DNA of 64,000 nucleotides from Treponema rectale (GTDB taxonomy: Bacteria > Spirochaetota > Spirochaetia > Treponematales > Treponemataceae), in the NCBI RefSeq assembly GCF_014202035.1, contig NZ_JACHFR010000001.1:248001-312000 (forward strand). The letters are read 5' to 3'. The notes below the pieces were generated by a model that saw only the letters and a list, made by a program, of their open reading frames with translations, was not told where the DNA came from and did not search any database. The position numbers were made by a program, and so were the translations under genes. Positions 1 to 8,296 of the stretch are shown piece after piece. How positions within the stretch are numbered: position 1 is the first letter of the stretch; each line of letters opens with the position of its first letter.

Positions 1-401
1 GCCTTCGGTTTGCGGTCAAGGTACTGTGTAAGACCGAGTGAAGTTGCTGCTTCGTCAACGCGACGGCGGATTTCTGCCTTGTCCATCTTGCGGATTTTAA
101 GACCGAATGCCATGTTGTCGTAAACAGTCATGTGAGGGTAAAGAGCGTAGTTCTGGAATACCATGGCGATGTTTCTGTCCTTTGGAGGAACATCGTTCAT
201 GAGTTCACCGTCGATGAGAAGTTCACCTTCAGAGATTTCTTCCAGACCGGCAATCATGCGGAGAGTTGTTGACTTACCGCATCCTGAAGGACCTACGAAT
301 ACACAGAAGTCCTTGTCTTCAATAGTGATATTGGCATTCTGAACGGCATGAACTCCACCGTCATAGATTTTACCAATACCCTTGAGTTCTACTTTTGCCA
401 A
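1..401 (-). CDS. Sugar ABC transporter ATP-binding protein, MsmK/UgpC/MalK type (5' part)
   Basis: This is the N-terminal part, about 133 residues, of a nucleotide-binding subunit that drives import of a sugar or glycerol-phosphate. The gene runs off the left edge. The Walker A motif GPSGCGKST is at residues 37-45, the Q-loop glutamine is near residue 83 ([13 protein letters not shown]), and the [10 protein letters not shown] and [12 protein letters not shown] stretches are typical of the MalK/UgpC subfamily. The start is TTG at 401, chosen because GGGAGG lies 6 nt upstream and there is no ATG. The signature motif, Walker B and the regulatory domain lie outside the window, so the substrate cannot be given. 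No permease gene is visible. Such ATPases are often encoded away from, and shared among, several permeases (family knowledge). Confidence 0.9.
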   Translation of the reverse strand, partial: MAKVELKGIGKIYDGGVHAVQNANITIEDKDFCVFVGPSGCGKSTTLRMIAGLEEISEGELLIDGELMNDVPPKDRNIAMVFQNYALYPHMTVYDNMAFGLKIRKMDKAEIRRRVDEAATSLGLTQYLDRKPK

Positions 402-549
402 TTTTGGCCTCCCGAGGGGTTATATTATTTCTATAATTATATGCTGTGATTTTCTATAAGTCAAATGGAATTTTGAATGTTCCGGGTTTTCCTTTGACAG
501 AATCTGTTATAAAACTTAATATTATTTTAAGTATTGGCATTAAAAAAAA

Positions 550-576
550 GTAACATTTTATTCTTATTCGGGTGTC
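550..576 (+). promoter_or_regulatory. Predicted ECF-type promoter, site 1 (sigma factor gene)
   Basis: GTAACAT at 550-556 follows an A-run. Exactly 15 nt separate it from GTGTC at 572-576, and the sigma-factor ATG is 32 nt further on. The same motif and spacing occur before the TonB-dependent receptor gene and before exbB. An AAC-type -35 and a GTC-type -10 are usual for ECF sigma factors, so autoregulation of the sigma gene is inferred. Confidence 0.65.
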
Positions 577-608
577 ATATATATAGAGACGGGGTTATTT
601 AATCAGAG

Positions 609-1115
609 ATGAAAACGTTGACAAACAGTGACTTTGCCGGGGTGTATGAAAAGTATGCTCCGATGGTATTGAGGCGGTGCCGTTCCATCCTAAAGGACGA
701 AGAAAAAGCTCTGGATGCCATGCAGGATGTATTTGTACGCCTGATGGAAAGCCGGACTCCCATAAAGCAGCTTTGTGCAAGTCTGTTTTATGTAACTGCA
801 ACAAGGGTTTGCCTTAACAAAATCCGTTCTGACAGATTAAGGCAGGGCTTTGATCTGGATGCGGTTGCGGAAGTTATGGCAGATGATTTTGCTGAAAAAG
901 AATTTCAGAAAGTTGAGGCAGGAGTAATTCTGGAACGGATTTTTTCAGGTCGTGATGTAAAGGATTCGCTTATTGCATCTTTGCATTTTGTTGACGGACT
1001 GACCCTGGAAGAAACGGCAGAGCAGGTTTCCATGTCAGTTTCGGGAGTACGGAAAAGGATTTCTGAGCTTAAAAAGTTTTCCGTAAAATTTATGAACAGG
1101 CCAGAGGCTTTATAA
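609..1115 (+). CDS. ECF-type RNA polymerase sigma factor
   Basis: This 168-residue sigma-70 family protein has the two-domain ECF layout. A sigma-2 region covers about residues 8-75 (YEKYAPMVLRRCRSIL, then DAMQDVFVRLME). A sigma-4 helix-turn-helix lies at about 110-155 (LTLEETAEQVSMSVSGVRKR). There is no sigma-1.1 or sigma-3. The next gene starts 9 nt downstream and encodes a single-pass membrane protein, the usual sigma/anti-sigma arrangement. The copy of the bipartite promoter motif upstream suggests that it transcribes its own operon as well as the receptor and exbB genes. The ECF subgroup cannot be given without a profile search. Confidence in the family is high; the regulon is inferred. 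Confidence 0.92.
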   Translation: MKTLTNSDFAGVYEKYAPMVLRRCRSILKDEEKALDAMQDVFVRLMESRTPIKQLCASLFYVTATRVCLNKIRSDRLRQGFDLDAVAEVMADDFAEKEFQKVEAGVILERIFSGRDVKDSLIASLHFVDGLTLEETAEQVSMSVSGVRKRISELKKFSVKFMNRPEAL

Positions 1116-1124
1116 GGAGTATAT

Positions 1125-1886
1125 ATGATTCCGCAGTTATTATTGGAAGAAATTCTTCTTGGAGAAAAAAAGAAAGAAGATTATTACGAAAAATATGGTA
1201 AGGAAGAACTTGAAGGGGCTCTTTCTGAATTAAAGAAATCAGATGAGGACATTCTTAAAAATTATTCCCCGGAAGTTCAGCAGACTGAGGTGATGAAAAA
1301 ACTTTTAGGCAAAAGAATCTCTCCTGTACAGAAAGGAAGGAAGCTGTTTACTTTAGTTAAGTTCGGTGCAGCTGCGGCCCTGGTACTTGTTTTTGCATTT
1401 CCTGTGCTTAACAGAAAAACTGTCCCTGCTGATAAAACAGAAACTGTCAGGATAAAAGGAAATATAAGCCAGAAACTGTTTTTATACCGCCAGCAGGGTA
1501 GTGAAGTAGTCCGTCTCGAAAACGGAGATACGGCTGCAGAAAATGATCTTATTCAGATCACCTATGTTCCGGGAATTTATGATTATGGAGTAATTTTCAG
1601 TGTTGATGGAAACGGAAATCTTACCCGTCATTTGCCGGAAGCTTCATGGGAATCTCAGAAGCTTGAGAAAAACGGTGAGGAAGTACCGCTGTCTTTTTCT
1701 TATTCCCTGGATGATGCTCCGGATTATGAATGTTTTGTTTTCGTTGCATCAAAGAAGGAATTTAATCTTTCTGAAATTGAGACAGTAGAAAAATCAAAAT
1801 ACAGTCTGGATTTTATAAAAAACGGAAATTATGTTCCGGAAGACTGTAGTGTGAAGGTTTTTACATTAAAAAAAAGGAGTGAGTAA
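1125..1886 (+). CDS. Single-pass membrane protein, candidate anti-sigma factor with ActD/DUF4384-like C-terminal domain
   Basis: The protein has 253 residues. An acidic, helical, cytoplasmic-looking N-terminus (1-75) is followed by one membrane segment (about 78-95) and a periplasmic domain. The C-terminal domain has a beta-rich pattern (KLFLYRQQGSEVVRLENGD, then YGVIFSVDGNGNLTRHLP) that recalls the DUF4384/ActD-like domain found beside caspase-like proteins in other bacteria. It sits 9 nt after the ECF sigma gene and directly before the caspase-like gene, so an anti-sigma or signal-transducing role is likely by position. No zinc-binding HxxxCxxC motif of the ZAS class is visible. A Shine-Dalgarno (AAGGAG) precedes the ATG. 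Function is inference; topology is seen. Confidence 0.7.
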   Translation: MIPQLLLEEILLGEKKKEDYYEKYGKEELEGALSELKKSDEDILKNYSPEVQQTEVMKKLLGKRISPVQKGRKLFTLVKFGAAAALVLVFAFPVLNRKTVPADKTETVRIKGNISQKLFLYRQQGSEVVRLENGDTAAENDLIQITYVPGIYDYGVIFSVDGNGNLTRHLPEASWESQKLEKNGEEVPLSFSYSLDDAPDYECFVFVASKKEFNLSEIETVEKSKYSLDFIKNGNYVPEDCSVKVFTLKKRSE

Positions 1887-1887
1887 A

Positions 1888-4110
1888 ATGAAAAGAAAGG
1901 AAGGTTTTTCTGTAAAAAAAGGTTTTCTGATTATGCTTGCAGTTTTTCTGTTTCCAGTGGTTTCTTATTCCCAGAATGCTGCCGGTGGTGAATCAGGAGG
2001 TGTAGACCGTTATGCAGTTTTCATCGGCTGTAATTCAGCAGGAAAAAACTATCAGAAACTTTTATATGCCGGAACTGACGCCATGGCTTTTCAGAAAACA
2101 ATGGCAGAAATCGGAGGCATTTCAAGGTCAAACGGAATTCTTCTGCTTGAACCTTCAAGAACGGATCTTGATGATGCAATGAACAGTATTGCAAAAAAAA
2201 TTTCAGAAAAGAAAAACGGTTCAAAACGTTCAGAATTTCTTTTCTATTATTCAGGTCACTCAGATGAGAATTCTCTTCTGCTGGGAAAAGACAGGTATGA
2301 TTATTCTGAATTAAAAGCTGCCATCAATAATATTCCAAGTGATGTTCACGTGGTAATACTTGATTCCTGCTATTCAGGAAATTTTATCAGGACAAAGGGA
2401 GGTCAGAAACAGAAACCCTTCCTTGTAGATGACTCCTCCGTAGTAAAAGGACATGCTTATCTTTCTTCCAGTTCTTCCCAGGAATTTTCCCAGGAGTCTG
2501 ACGAGATCGGTTCGTCATTCTTTACTAATTCAATGCTTACGGGATTAAGGGGTGCAGCAGACAGTTCAGGAGATAAAAAAGTTACGCTGAATGAACTTTA
2601 TTCCTATGCGTTTACAGAAACTCTTGCTAAAACGGAAAAAACGAGCGCAGGACCACAGCATCCTAATTACAATATTACTCTTGTAGGATCAGGAGATCTT
2701 GTACTTTCTGATATTACTAATTCAGACAGTGTCCTTCAGATTGCAGCAGATTTGACCGGCCGTTTTATAATCAGGGATGAAAACGGAAAACTGATTTCGG
2801 AAGTAAACAAGCTTCATGATTCTCCGGTGTATCTTGCCCTTGAGCAGGGAAGTTATGACGTTATGCTTATAGAAAGAAACAGAACCAGACAGGGCAGTTT
2901 TACACTTGCTAATGGAAAGGTTTTTAAGCTTTCTGCTGATTCGTTTAAAACTGTTGCGGTTGAGGATAACAGAGTCAGGGGACAGGAAGACGACAGTAAT
3001 GAAGATAATAAAGATAATGAGGAAAAAGAACTGGTTTATGTTCCTGTAGATTTTTCTATTGCTGCAAATGAAATTTCCCGTACTTTTGGAAGTCCGCTGC
3101 GTTCTAATCTGTCCTTTGGACTTTTTAATACAAATATTTATGAACTTGACGGTATTCTTTTTTCCGGAGGTATAAGTTCTACTCACGTAACCAGGGGTGT
3201 TCAGGCAGCTGCTCTGTTCAACAGTACAAAGTCCCTTTCTGGTGTTCAGGCTGCAGGTCTTTTCAATGTGGCGCATGATACGAATGGTGTACAGGCTTCT
3301 TCAATATTCAACAGGGCCCGTGATGTAAAAGGCATTCAGGCTGCTGCAATATTCAACAGTGCTCATGATTTTGACGGAGTACAGGCTTCCTCTATTTTTA
3401 ACTCTGCACGTAATCTCAGGGGTGTGCAGGCTTCAGGTATATTTAATGCTGCAGATTCCATTAATGGTGTTCAGGCATCGGCAATCGCAAATATTGCAGG
3501 AGAGATTAACGGACTTCAGTCAACGGGAATATTCAACAAGGCAGATTACGTTTCGGAAAGCGGTCTTCAGCTGGGTATCATAAATTATGCAAAGAATCTT
3601 GATGGCATACAGATTGGTCTTGTTAATATTTCTGATGACGGTATTTTTGAAACAAGTTTTTCTTATACGTCTAATAATAATCTGCGTGCAGTTCTTACAT
3701 CGGGTGCTAAGCGATTTCATTCTGTATTCGGATTTTCAATGTCTGCAAAAAATATATGCCGGAATAATTACAGTGACGGAGTAACCTATGACATGATTAT
3801 GGGGTTTGGTTCCAGGCTTGAATTTAGCAATCTGAATTTTGATTTTGAAATCCATGCAAATGAAATATTTCACAGTGACCGCATAAAGGAAGATGCTGAG
3901 GATGAAGTTACATATTATCCTTCCGCAAGATTTGCCGCAGGATTTGCACCGTCAAGTCATTTTAAGATTTTTACAGGTCTGATTATTTCTGTTGAACATG
4001 AAAAATATGAAGATTCTTTTTATGACTTTAACAGTAACATTCATTTTAAGTACAGAGACTTTACTTTCCATCCGGAGTTTGAAGCAGGGGTAAGTATTTC
4101 GTTTAATTAA
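1888..4110 (+). CDS. Caspase-family (C14-like) protein with C-terminal 15-residue surface repeats
   Basis: An exported clan CD cysteine-peptidase-like protein of about 740 residues. A signal peptide (1-29, ending VVSYSQ) is followed by a caspase domain (about 40-265) with catalytic His124 in YYSGH and Cys161 in DSCYSG. Next come a small beta-domain (about 275-350), an acidic linker (EDDSNEDNKDNEEKE) and, from residue 437, eight tandem 15-residue units of the type GVQAS-x-IFN-x-A-xxxx. A beta-rich tail that may be an outer-membrane segment ends in Phe-Asn. ATG at 1888 is preferred over GTG at 1879 because AAGGAG lies just before it. It starts 1 nt after the upstream stop, so it is in the sigma operon. 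The repeats resemble Leptospira LA_2272-type surface repeats (memory, not searched). Confidence 0.85.
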   Translation: MKRKEGFSVKKGFLIMLAVFLFPVVSYSQNAAGGESGGVDRYAVFIGCNSAGKNYQKLLYAGTDAMAFQKTMAEIGGISRSNGILLLEPSRTDLDDAMNSIAKKISEKKNGSKRSEFLFYYSGHSDENSLLLGKDRYDYSELKAAINNIPSDVHVVILDSCYSGNFIRTKGGQKQKPFLVDDSSVVKGHAYLSSSSSQEFSQESDEIGSSFFTNSMLTGLRGAADSSGDKKVTLNELYSYAFTETLAKTEKTSAGPQHPNYNITLVGSGDLVLSDITNSDSVLQIAADLTGRFIIRDENGKLISEVNKLHDSPVYLALEQGSYDVMLIERNRTRQGSFTLANGKVFKLSADSFKTVAVEDNRVRGQEDDSNEDNKDNEEKELVYVPVDFSIAANEISRTFGSPLRSNLSFGLFNTNIYELDGILFSGGISSTHVTRGVQAAALFNSTKSLSGVQAAGLFNVAHDTNGVQASSIFNRARDVKGIQAAAIFNSAHDFDGVQASSIFNSARNLRGVQASGIFNAADSINGVQASAIANIAGEINGLQSTGIFNKADYVSESGLQLGIINYAKNLDGIQIGLVNISDDGIFETSFSYTSNNNLRAVLTSGAKRFHSVFGFSMSAKNICRNNYSDGVTYDMIMGFGSRLEFSNLNFDFEIHANEIFHSDRIKEDAEDEVTYYPSARFAAGFAPSSHFKIFTGLIISVEHEKYEDSFYDFNSNIHFKYRDFTFHPEFEAGVSISFN
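3196..3555 (+). repeat. Eight in-frame 45-bp repeats inside the caspase-like gene
   Basis: Eight consecutive 15-codon units start with GGT GTT CAG-like codons (GVQAA, GVQAS, GIQAA, GLQST) and carry a conserved (I/L)FN at unit positions 8-9. Units begin at 3196, 3241, 3286, 3331, 3376, 3421, 3466 and 3511. Two looser units follow (GLQLGIINYA, GIQIGLVNIS). The regular hydrophobic pattern suggests a solenoid or stacked-strand surface. Confidence 0.85.
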
Positions 4111-4133
4111 CATAAAAATTAACTTAAAAAAAA

Positions 4134-4160
4134 GTGACATATTTATAAGCCTTGCGTGTC
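4134..4160 (+). promoter_or_regulatory. Predicted ECF-type promoter, site 2 (TonB-dependent receptor)
   Basis: GTGACAT at 4134-4140 follows the same A-run as at site 1, then 15 nt, then GTGTC at 4156-4160. It lies 23 nt before the receptor ATG. The caspase-like gene ends at 4110, so this promoter serves the receptor and perhaps the genes beyond. Confidence 0.65.
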
Positions 4161-4183
4161 TAAAAAGATATGGAGGCTATTAA

Positions 4184-6709
4184 ATGAAAAAAGTTTATTT
4201 GCTGGGATTTCTTTTTTTACCGGCATTAGTTTTTTCCAGGGAACTTAAGGTTTCTGTTTTTGACGGAGACCTTGAGTTTCCTCTTGAAGGTGCAGCTCTT
4301 TCTTTACAGGGCAGTACTTCTTCAGTTTATTCAGATGAAAATGGTGCGGCTGTTTTTGATGTTCCTGATGATGTAGATTCTGGAATTATAACATCCGTCC
4401 TTCCAGGCTATGCAAAAAGTTCAGTTGAGTTTTCTTCCGGCGATGTTTTTATAAATGTATACATGTCTATGGCAGATGTTATCGAAGGTGAAGAACTTAT
4501 CGTAAAAAGAACTGCTTCTCAGTCCGGCGGAGAAAAAACAGGAGTTTCTACAGTAATAAGCAGGGAAGAAATGCAGACAACTGCAAATGTGGGAATTATA
4601 GAGGACTGCATGTCTTCCGTAAGAACTCTTCCTGGTGTTTCATACAGTGGTGCATGGGGCAGTAAGCCTTCCATCCGCGGCGGGGAACCTAAAGAAACTT
4701 CATGTCTTCTTGACGGAATGTATACGATTTTTCCGTGGCATTGGGGTGGCGGTGCATCTATTTTTAATCCGTCGATTGTTGATTCAATTAAACTTTCAAA
4801 TGGAGTTTTTTCTGCAAGATACGGAAGGGCTTCTTCAGGTCTTATTGAAGCAGAAACTCTTAAACCGGATTATGAAAAGTTTCATGTCAATGCATCTCTT
4901 TCTACAACATGCGCTGATCTTTTTGCCCAGGTTCCTTTTGGTAAAAATACCGGCGGTATGATTTTAGGTTCTCATCTTACTTATCTGGATCCCCTCTGTA
5001 TGGCAGTGAAGGCTACTGGAAGTGATCTGCTTGATTCCGTTGAGAGAGCTCCTTATATTCGTGATGCTTTTATCAAAACAAGCCTGACTCCTTATCCTGA
5101 ACTTGATATTTCCATGATAGGATTTTTTGGTAGTGATGGTATAGGAATTGACTTGTCAGAAGAAGATAAGGGAATAACGACTGCAGCTAAACTTGATTAT
5201 GATATATATCAGGCATTAGGTGGTCTTAACGTAAAGTATCTTGTAACTGACAGTTTTTTCCTTCAGGGACTTCTTTCTTATAATGGAATCTACGAGGACC
5301 TTGAACAGAAGGTAACGGAAAATGGAAATGTTTTATACAACCAGGATTTTATAGAAAAGTATTCATCAAAATATTCAGGAGTTTATTCCGGGGCCGGTTA
5401 TGAGCTGGATAATCTTGAAACAAATGTAGCAGAAAGAATTAACAGTCATCTTGTTTTCGGTAAGTTTGAGGGAGAAATTCAATTCTCCGATATGAATCAG
5501 CTTTGCTTTGGTGTTGAAGAAACCTTTTCTACAACAACAACAAAACAAAATATCAACGGGTGGTCTGACATTGAAACCTCGGACGGAACTTTCTTTAAGA
5601 ATATTAACTTTTCTACATACAGTAAGGGAAACTGCGTTCTGGATAATTCTGTATATTTTTCATGGGTTCATGGAAATGAAAACAGCCTTATTGAATCAGA
5701 AGTCGGAGTGAGGGGAGAGTTTATAAATCTCTGGAATAAAAAAGATGATTATACCCTTAACTTCATACCAGATATCTGTCCGAGGGCATCAGTAACATTT
5801 ACTCCGGTGAGAAATACTTCCTGTTTTGAAAGAGTTTCCTTTAATGCAGGGTCTGGAATTTTTGTTTCTATACCTATGGAAACAATGATGTTTACAAAAG
5901 AAATGGGACTTAAGAACTTTGATGTTCATACTAACAGAGCACTTCTTGGCGTTATTGGTGCCGAAGCTGTATTTAACGGCGGCTGGAGTGTAAAACTTGA
6001 AAGTTATTACAGGCATTACCTTTCGAGAATTTACACTTACAGTACTCTTGATGCTGCAAGTAACTGGGAGGATATTTCTTTATTTGCAAAGTCAAACGGG
6101 CAGGGCCATGTGTTCGGACTTGATTTTATGCTGGAAAAGAAAAGGGAAGGTATATGGGACGGCTACTGTTCATACTCCTTTGTTTATGCACGGCTTAAAA
6201 ATCCCGCAGGAATTTCTGGTGATGAATCAATTGAACCTGGCAGCGATACTGAACTGGATAAATGGTTTTATCCATCTTATCACCGTTTTCATACTGTAAA
6301 TCTCGTAAGTAACTGGCACTTCAAGAATAACTGGACCCTTACCGTTAAGGGAACTCTTGCAACGGGAACTCCAAAAGAAAAGACAGGCGGTGTGACCTGT
6401 TATGCGGCAGAGATGGATGACGGTACTGTAATTCAGCGCTATACCCGCAGCTCTTTTTACAGCGATACTCTCAGAACTCAGATTTCCTGTCCTGTTGATT
6501 TAAGAATTGCAAAAAACTGGGTATCAGAAGACAACAAAAAATCCTGGGAGTTTTATTTTGCCCTTCAGGATGTATTTGTAAATCTTTATTCACCTAAAGG
6601 CGGAAAGTCATTCAACAGTTATACAGGTGAAGTAAGCGAAGTTGAAGACTCTGCTGACTTTAATATTGGAATTCCAATACCGTCCCTTGGATTTAAAATG
6701 AATTTCTAA
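4184..6709 (+). CDS. TonB-dependent outer-membrane receptor with N-terminal CarboxypepD_reg-like domain
   Basis: An 841-residue outer-membrane transporter. The signal peptide covers about 1-18 (LPALVFS). A transthyretin-like CarboxypepD_reg domain at about 20-105 (PLEGAALSLQGS, then DENGAAVFDVPD) precedes the plug at about 115-225 (VISREEMQTT, SIRGGEPKETSCLLDGM, ARYGRASSGLIEAETL). A long beta-barrel follows and ends in Phe, as most outer-membrane proteins do. The N-terminal domain is the one usual in receptors for glycans or peptides. It uses TonB energy from the ExbB/ExbD/TonB set encoded directly downstream. The substrate is unknown, and no SusD partner is present. An ECF-type promoter motif precedes it, and GGAGG lies 8 nt before the ATG. 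Confidence 0.9.
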   Translation: MKKVYLLGFLFLPALVFSRELKVSVFDGDLEFPLEGAALSLQGSTSSVYSDENGAAVFDVPDDVDSGIITSVLPGYAKSSVEFSSGDVFINVYMSMADVIEGEELIVKRTASQSGGEKTGVSTVISREEMQTTANVGIIEDCMSSVRTLPGVSYSGAWGSKPSIRGGEPKETSCLLDGMYTIFPWHWGGGASIFNPSIVDSIKLSNGVFSARYGRASSGLIEAETLKPDYEKFHVNASLSTTCADLFAQVPFGKNTGGMILGSHLTYLDPLCMAVKATGSDLLDSVERAPYIRDAFIKTSLTPYPELDISMIGFFGSDGIGIDLSEEDKGITTAAKLDYDIYQALGGLNVKYLVTDSFFLQGLLSYNGIYEDLEQKVTENGNVLYNQDFIEKYSSKYSGVYSGAGYELDNLETNVAERINSHLVFGKFEGEIQFSDMNQLCFGVEETFSTTTTKQNINGWSDIETSDGTFFKNINFSTYSKGNCVLDNSVYFSWVHGNENSLIESEVGVRGEFINLWNKKDDYTLNFIPDICPRASVTFTPVRNTSCFERVSFNAGSGIFVSIPMETMMFTKEMGLKNFDVHTNRALLGVIGAEAVFNGGWSVKLESYYRHYLSRIYTYSTLDAASNWEDISLFAKSNGQGHVFGLDFMLEKKREGIWDGYCSYSFVYARLKNPAGISGDESIEPGSDTELDKWFYPSYHRFHTVNLVSNWHFKNNWTLTVKGTLATGTPKEKTGGVTCYAAEMDDGTVIQRYTRSSFYSDTLRTQISCPVDLRIAKNWVSEDNKKSWEFYFALQDVFVNLYSPKGGKSFNSYTGEVSEVEDSADFNIGIPIPSLGFKMNF

Positions 6710-6717
6710 AAAATCTG

Positions 6718-6744
6718 GTGACACTTTTTCTGTCATGAAGTGTC
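6718..6744 (+). promoter_or_regulatory. Predicted ECF-type promoter, site 3 (exbB operon)
   Basis: GTGACAC at 6718-6724, 15 nt, then GTGTC at 6740-6744, continuing as GTGTCAC so the site is also an inverted repeat. It lies between the receptor stop and exbB, 84 nt before the exbB ATG. Spacing is identical to sites 1 and 2. Confidence 0.55.
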
Positions 6745-6828
6745 ACATAAAGTAAGAGAATAAAATTAAATAAAGTCAGAATAAAAGGTTAAGGAAGTTC
6801 AGCGTTTTATTCTGACGGGAGAGAAAAA

Positions 6829-7467
6829 ATGGAATCAGGATTCAGCTTGATAGAATTATTTAAACTTGGCGGACCTTTTATGTGGGTTCTTCTTGCATTT
6901 TCTGTTGCAACAATTGCAATTATTATTGAACGCAGTATTTATCTTGCCTGGCACAATTGTAAGGTGTCTCCTTTTACAGATAAAATAAAGTCCCTGTTAA
7001 AAAACGGAAACAAAGCCGAGGCAGAAAGATATCTGGCTTCCTGTACACACAGACAGACTATTGCATCCATACTTCTTGCCCTGCTTAAGAGTTCTGTTTA
7101 TGGAGAAAACAGGATGGAAAGAGCTGCAGAAACGGAAGCTCAGGAAAGACTCAGAAGAATGGAAAGCGGTTTTAATTATCTTACAGCTCTTTCTTCTCTT
7201 GCACCCCTTACAGGTTTTCTCGGAACAGTTTCCGGAATGATCGGTGCCTTTCAGTCTATTGCAATGGCTACTGATGTAAATGCCCAGCTGGTTGCAGGGG
7301 GAATCTACGAGGCTCTTATTACAACTGTATTCGGTCTGATCATAGCAATCGTAGCACTGGTAGCTTACAACCTGCTGATCCAGAGAGTAGATACTTTTTC
7401 AGCAGAAACTTCAAAAGCTATAAATGACCTTTCCGCAGTTCTGCTTGATGAAAATAAAATCGCCTGA
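6829..7467 (+). CDS. exbB: ExbB/TolQ-family proton channel subunit
   Basis: A 212-residue inner-membrane protein of the MotA/TolQ/ExbB family. It forms the pentameric proton channel that, with ExbD, energises TonB. Three hydrophobic segments are visible (about 12-32, 120-145 and 160-185). The family core APLTGFLGTVSGMIGAFQ is at about 126-143, followed by GGIYEALITTVFGLIIAI. Length and topology match ExbB. It starts a tightly packed set, with exbD1 beginning 14 nt after its stop, and lies downstream of the receptor gene and an ECF-type promoter motif. A gliding or Tol role is less likely because a TonB gene follows. Confidence 0.93.
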   Translation: MESGFSLIELFKLGGPFMWVLLAFSVATIAIIIERSIYLAWHNCKVSPFTDKIKSLLKNGNKAEAERYLASCTHRQTIASILLALLKSSVYGENRMERAAETEAQERLRRMESGFNYLTALSSLAPLTGFLGTVSGMIGAFQSIAMATDVNAQLVAGGIYEALITTVFGLIIAIVALVAYNLLIQRVDTFSAETSKAINDLSAVLLDENKIA

Positions 7468-7481
7468 TTCTGGAGAATGGG

Positions 7482-7892
7482 ATGATAAGAAGATTTATTC
7501 GTCATAAAGTAGATGATGCCGGAAGTTCCGGATCACTTAATGACCTTTCTTTTCTGCTTATAATATTTTTTATTGTAATTGCCGGCTTTAATGTTAACAA
7601 AGGGTTTCTGCTTAATCTGCCTTCAAAAGACAAACCTGTTACAGTTAACTGTAATGACATAATGAAATGCAGTTTATGTGCAGACGGAACTTTAATTCTT
7701 GACGGTGATGCAGTTACTCTGGAAACGCTGTCGGGAAAAATAAGTGAGAAAATCAGTATATGGCCAAATATGACTTTTCTCTTAGTCATAAATCCGGACA
7801 CTTCTTATCAGAATGTTGTTGATGTTATTTCTTACATAAGAAAACTGAAAGTAGAGAACTTTTCATTCAGAATGGAAAAGCCGGAGGAGTGA
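7482..7892 (+). CDS. exbD: ExbD/TolR-family protein (first copy)
   Basis: A 136-residue biopolymer-transport protein with a short cytoplasmic N-terminus, one membrane segment at about 22-40 (LNDLSFLLIIFFIVIAGF) and a periplasmic domain. The Asp at the start of the membrane segment occupies the position of the conserved proton-carrying Asp of ExbD. The periplasmic part shows the TolR/ExbD pattern (ADGTLILDGDAVTLETLSGK, then YQNVVDVISYIRKL). It lies 14 nt after exbB and 1 nt before a second, different exbD, suggesting a heteromeric ExbD pair. Confidence 0.9.
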   Translation: MIRRFIRHKVDDAGSSGSLNDLSFLLIIFFIVIAGFNVNKGFLLNLPSKDKPVTVNCNDIMKCSLCADGTLILDGDAVTLETLSGKISEKISIWPNMTFLLVINPDTSYQNVVDVISYIRKLKVENFSFRMEKPEE

Positions 7893-7893
7893 T

Positions 7894-8295
7894 ATGGTTA
7901 ACATAAAAAGAAAACGCAGAAATCCTTCAATCACTACTTCTTCAATGTCAGACATTGGTTTTCTGCTGCTGATTTTTATAATGCTCATATCTTTAATGAA
8001 TCAGAGATATGAAGAAAAAATAAATTATTCAGAAAGTACAGAAATTGAAAAAACGCAGTCTGAATCTAATTTTGAAATATGGATTCAGAAGAACGGAACG
8101 GTCTCTGCTGAAGAGAAGCTGCTTTCTCCGGAAGAACTGGAGTCACTTGTTGTTGAAACTGTAACGGAAAATCCTGAAGTCCGTATACACATTATTGCTG
8201 ACCGGGATACTCCTTACGTTTATGTTGATTCAGTAATAAGTGTTCTTCAGTCACTGCAGCATAGAGTCGTAAGTTTTGTCATAAAGGAAAAATAA
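7894..8295 (+). CDS. exbD: ExbD/TolR-family protein (second copy)
   Basis: A 133-residue second ExbD. It has a membrane segment at about 17-37 with the conserved Asp (SMSDIGFLLLIFIMLISL) and a periplasmic domain with the ExbD fold pattern (IQKNGTVSAEEKLLSPEELE, then YVYVDSVISVLQSL). Its sequence differs clearly from the first copy, so this is an old duplication. It starts 1 nt after the previous stop and ends 1 nt before tonB, so the genes are likely translationally coupled. Paired exbD genes are known in Bacteroidetes-type and other TonB systems (family knowledge). Confidence 0.9.
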   Translation: MVNIKRKRRNPSITTSSMSDIGFLLLIFIMLISLMNQRYEEKINYSESTEIEKTQSESNFEIWIQKNGTVSAEEKLLSPEELESLVVETVTENPEVRIHIIADRDTPYVYVDSVISVLQSLQHRVVSFVIKEK

Positions 8296-8296
8296 A

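Noticed and set aside
2722-3276. A 184-codon frame opposite the caspase-like gene
   Set aside because: Antisense to a coherent domain structure; no ribosome binding site or motif.
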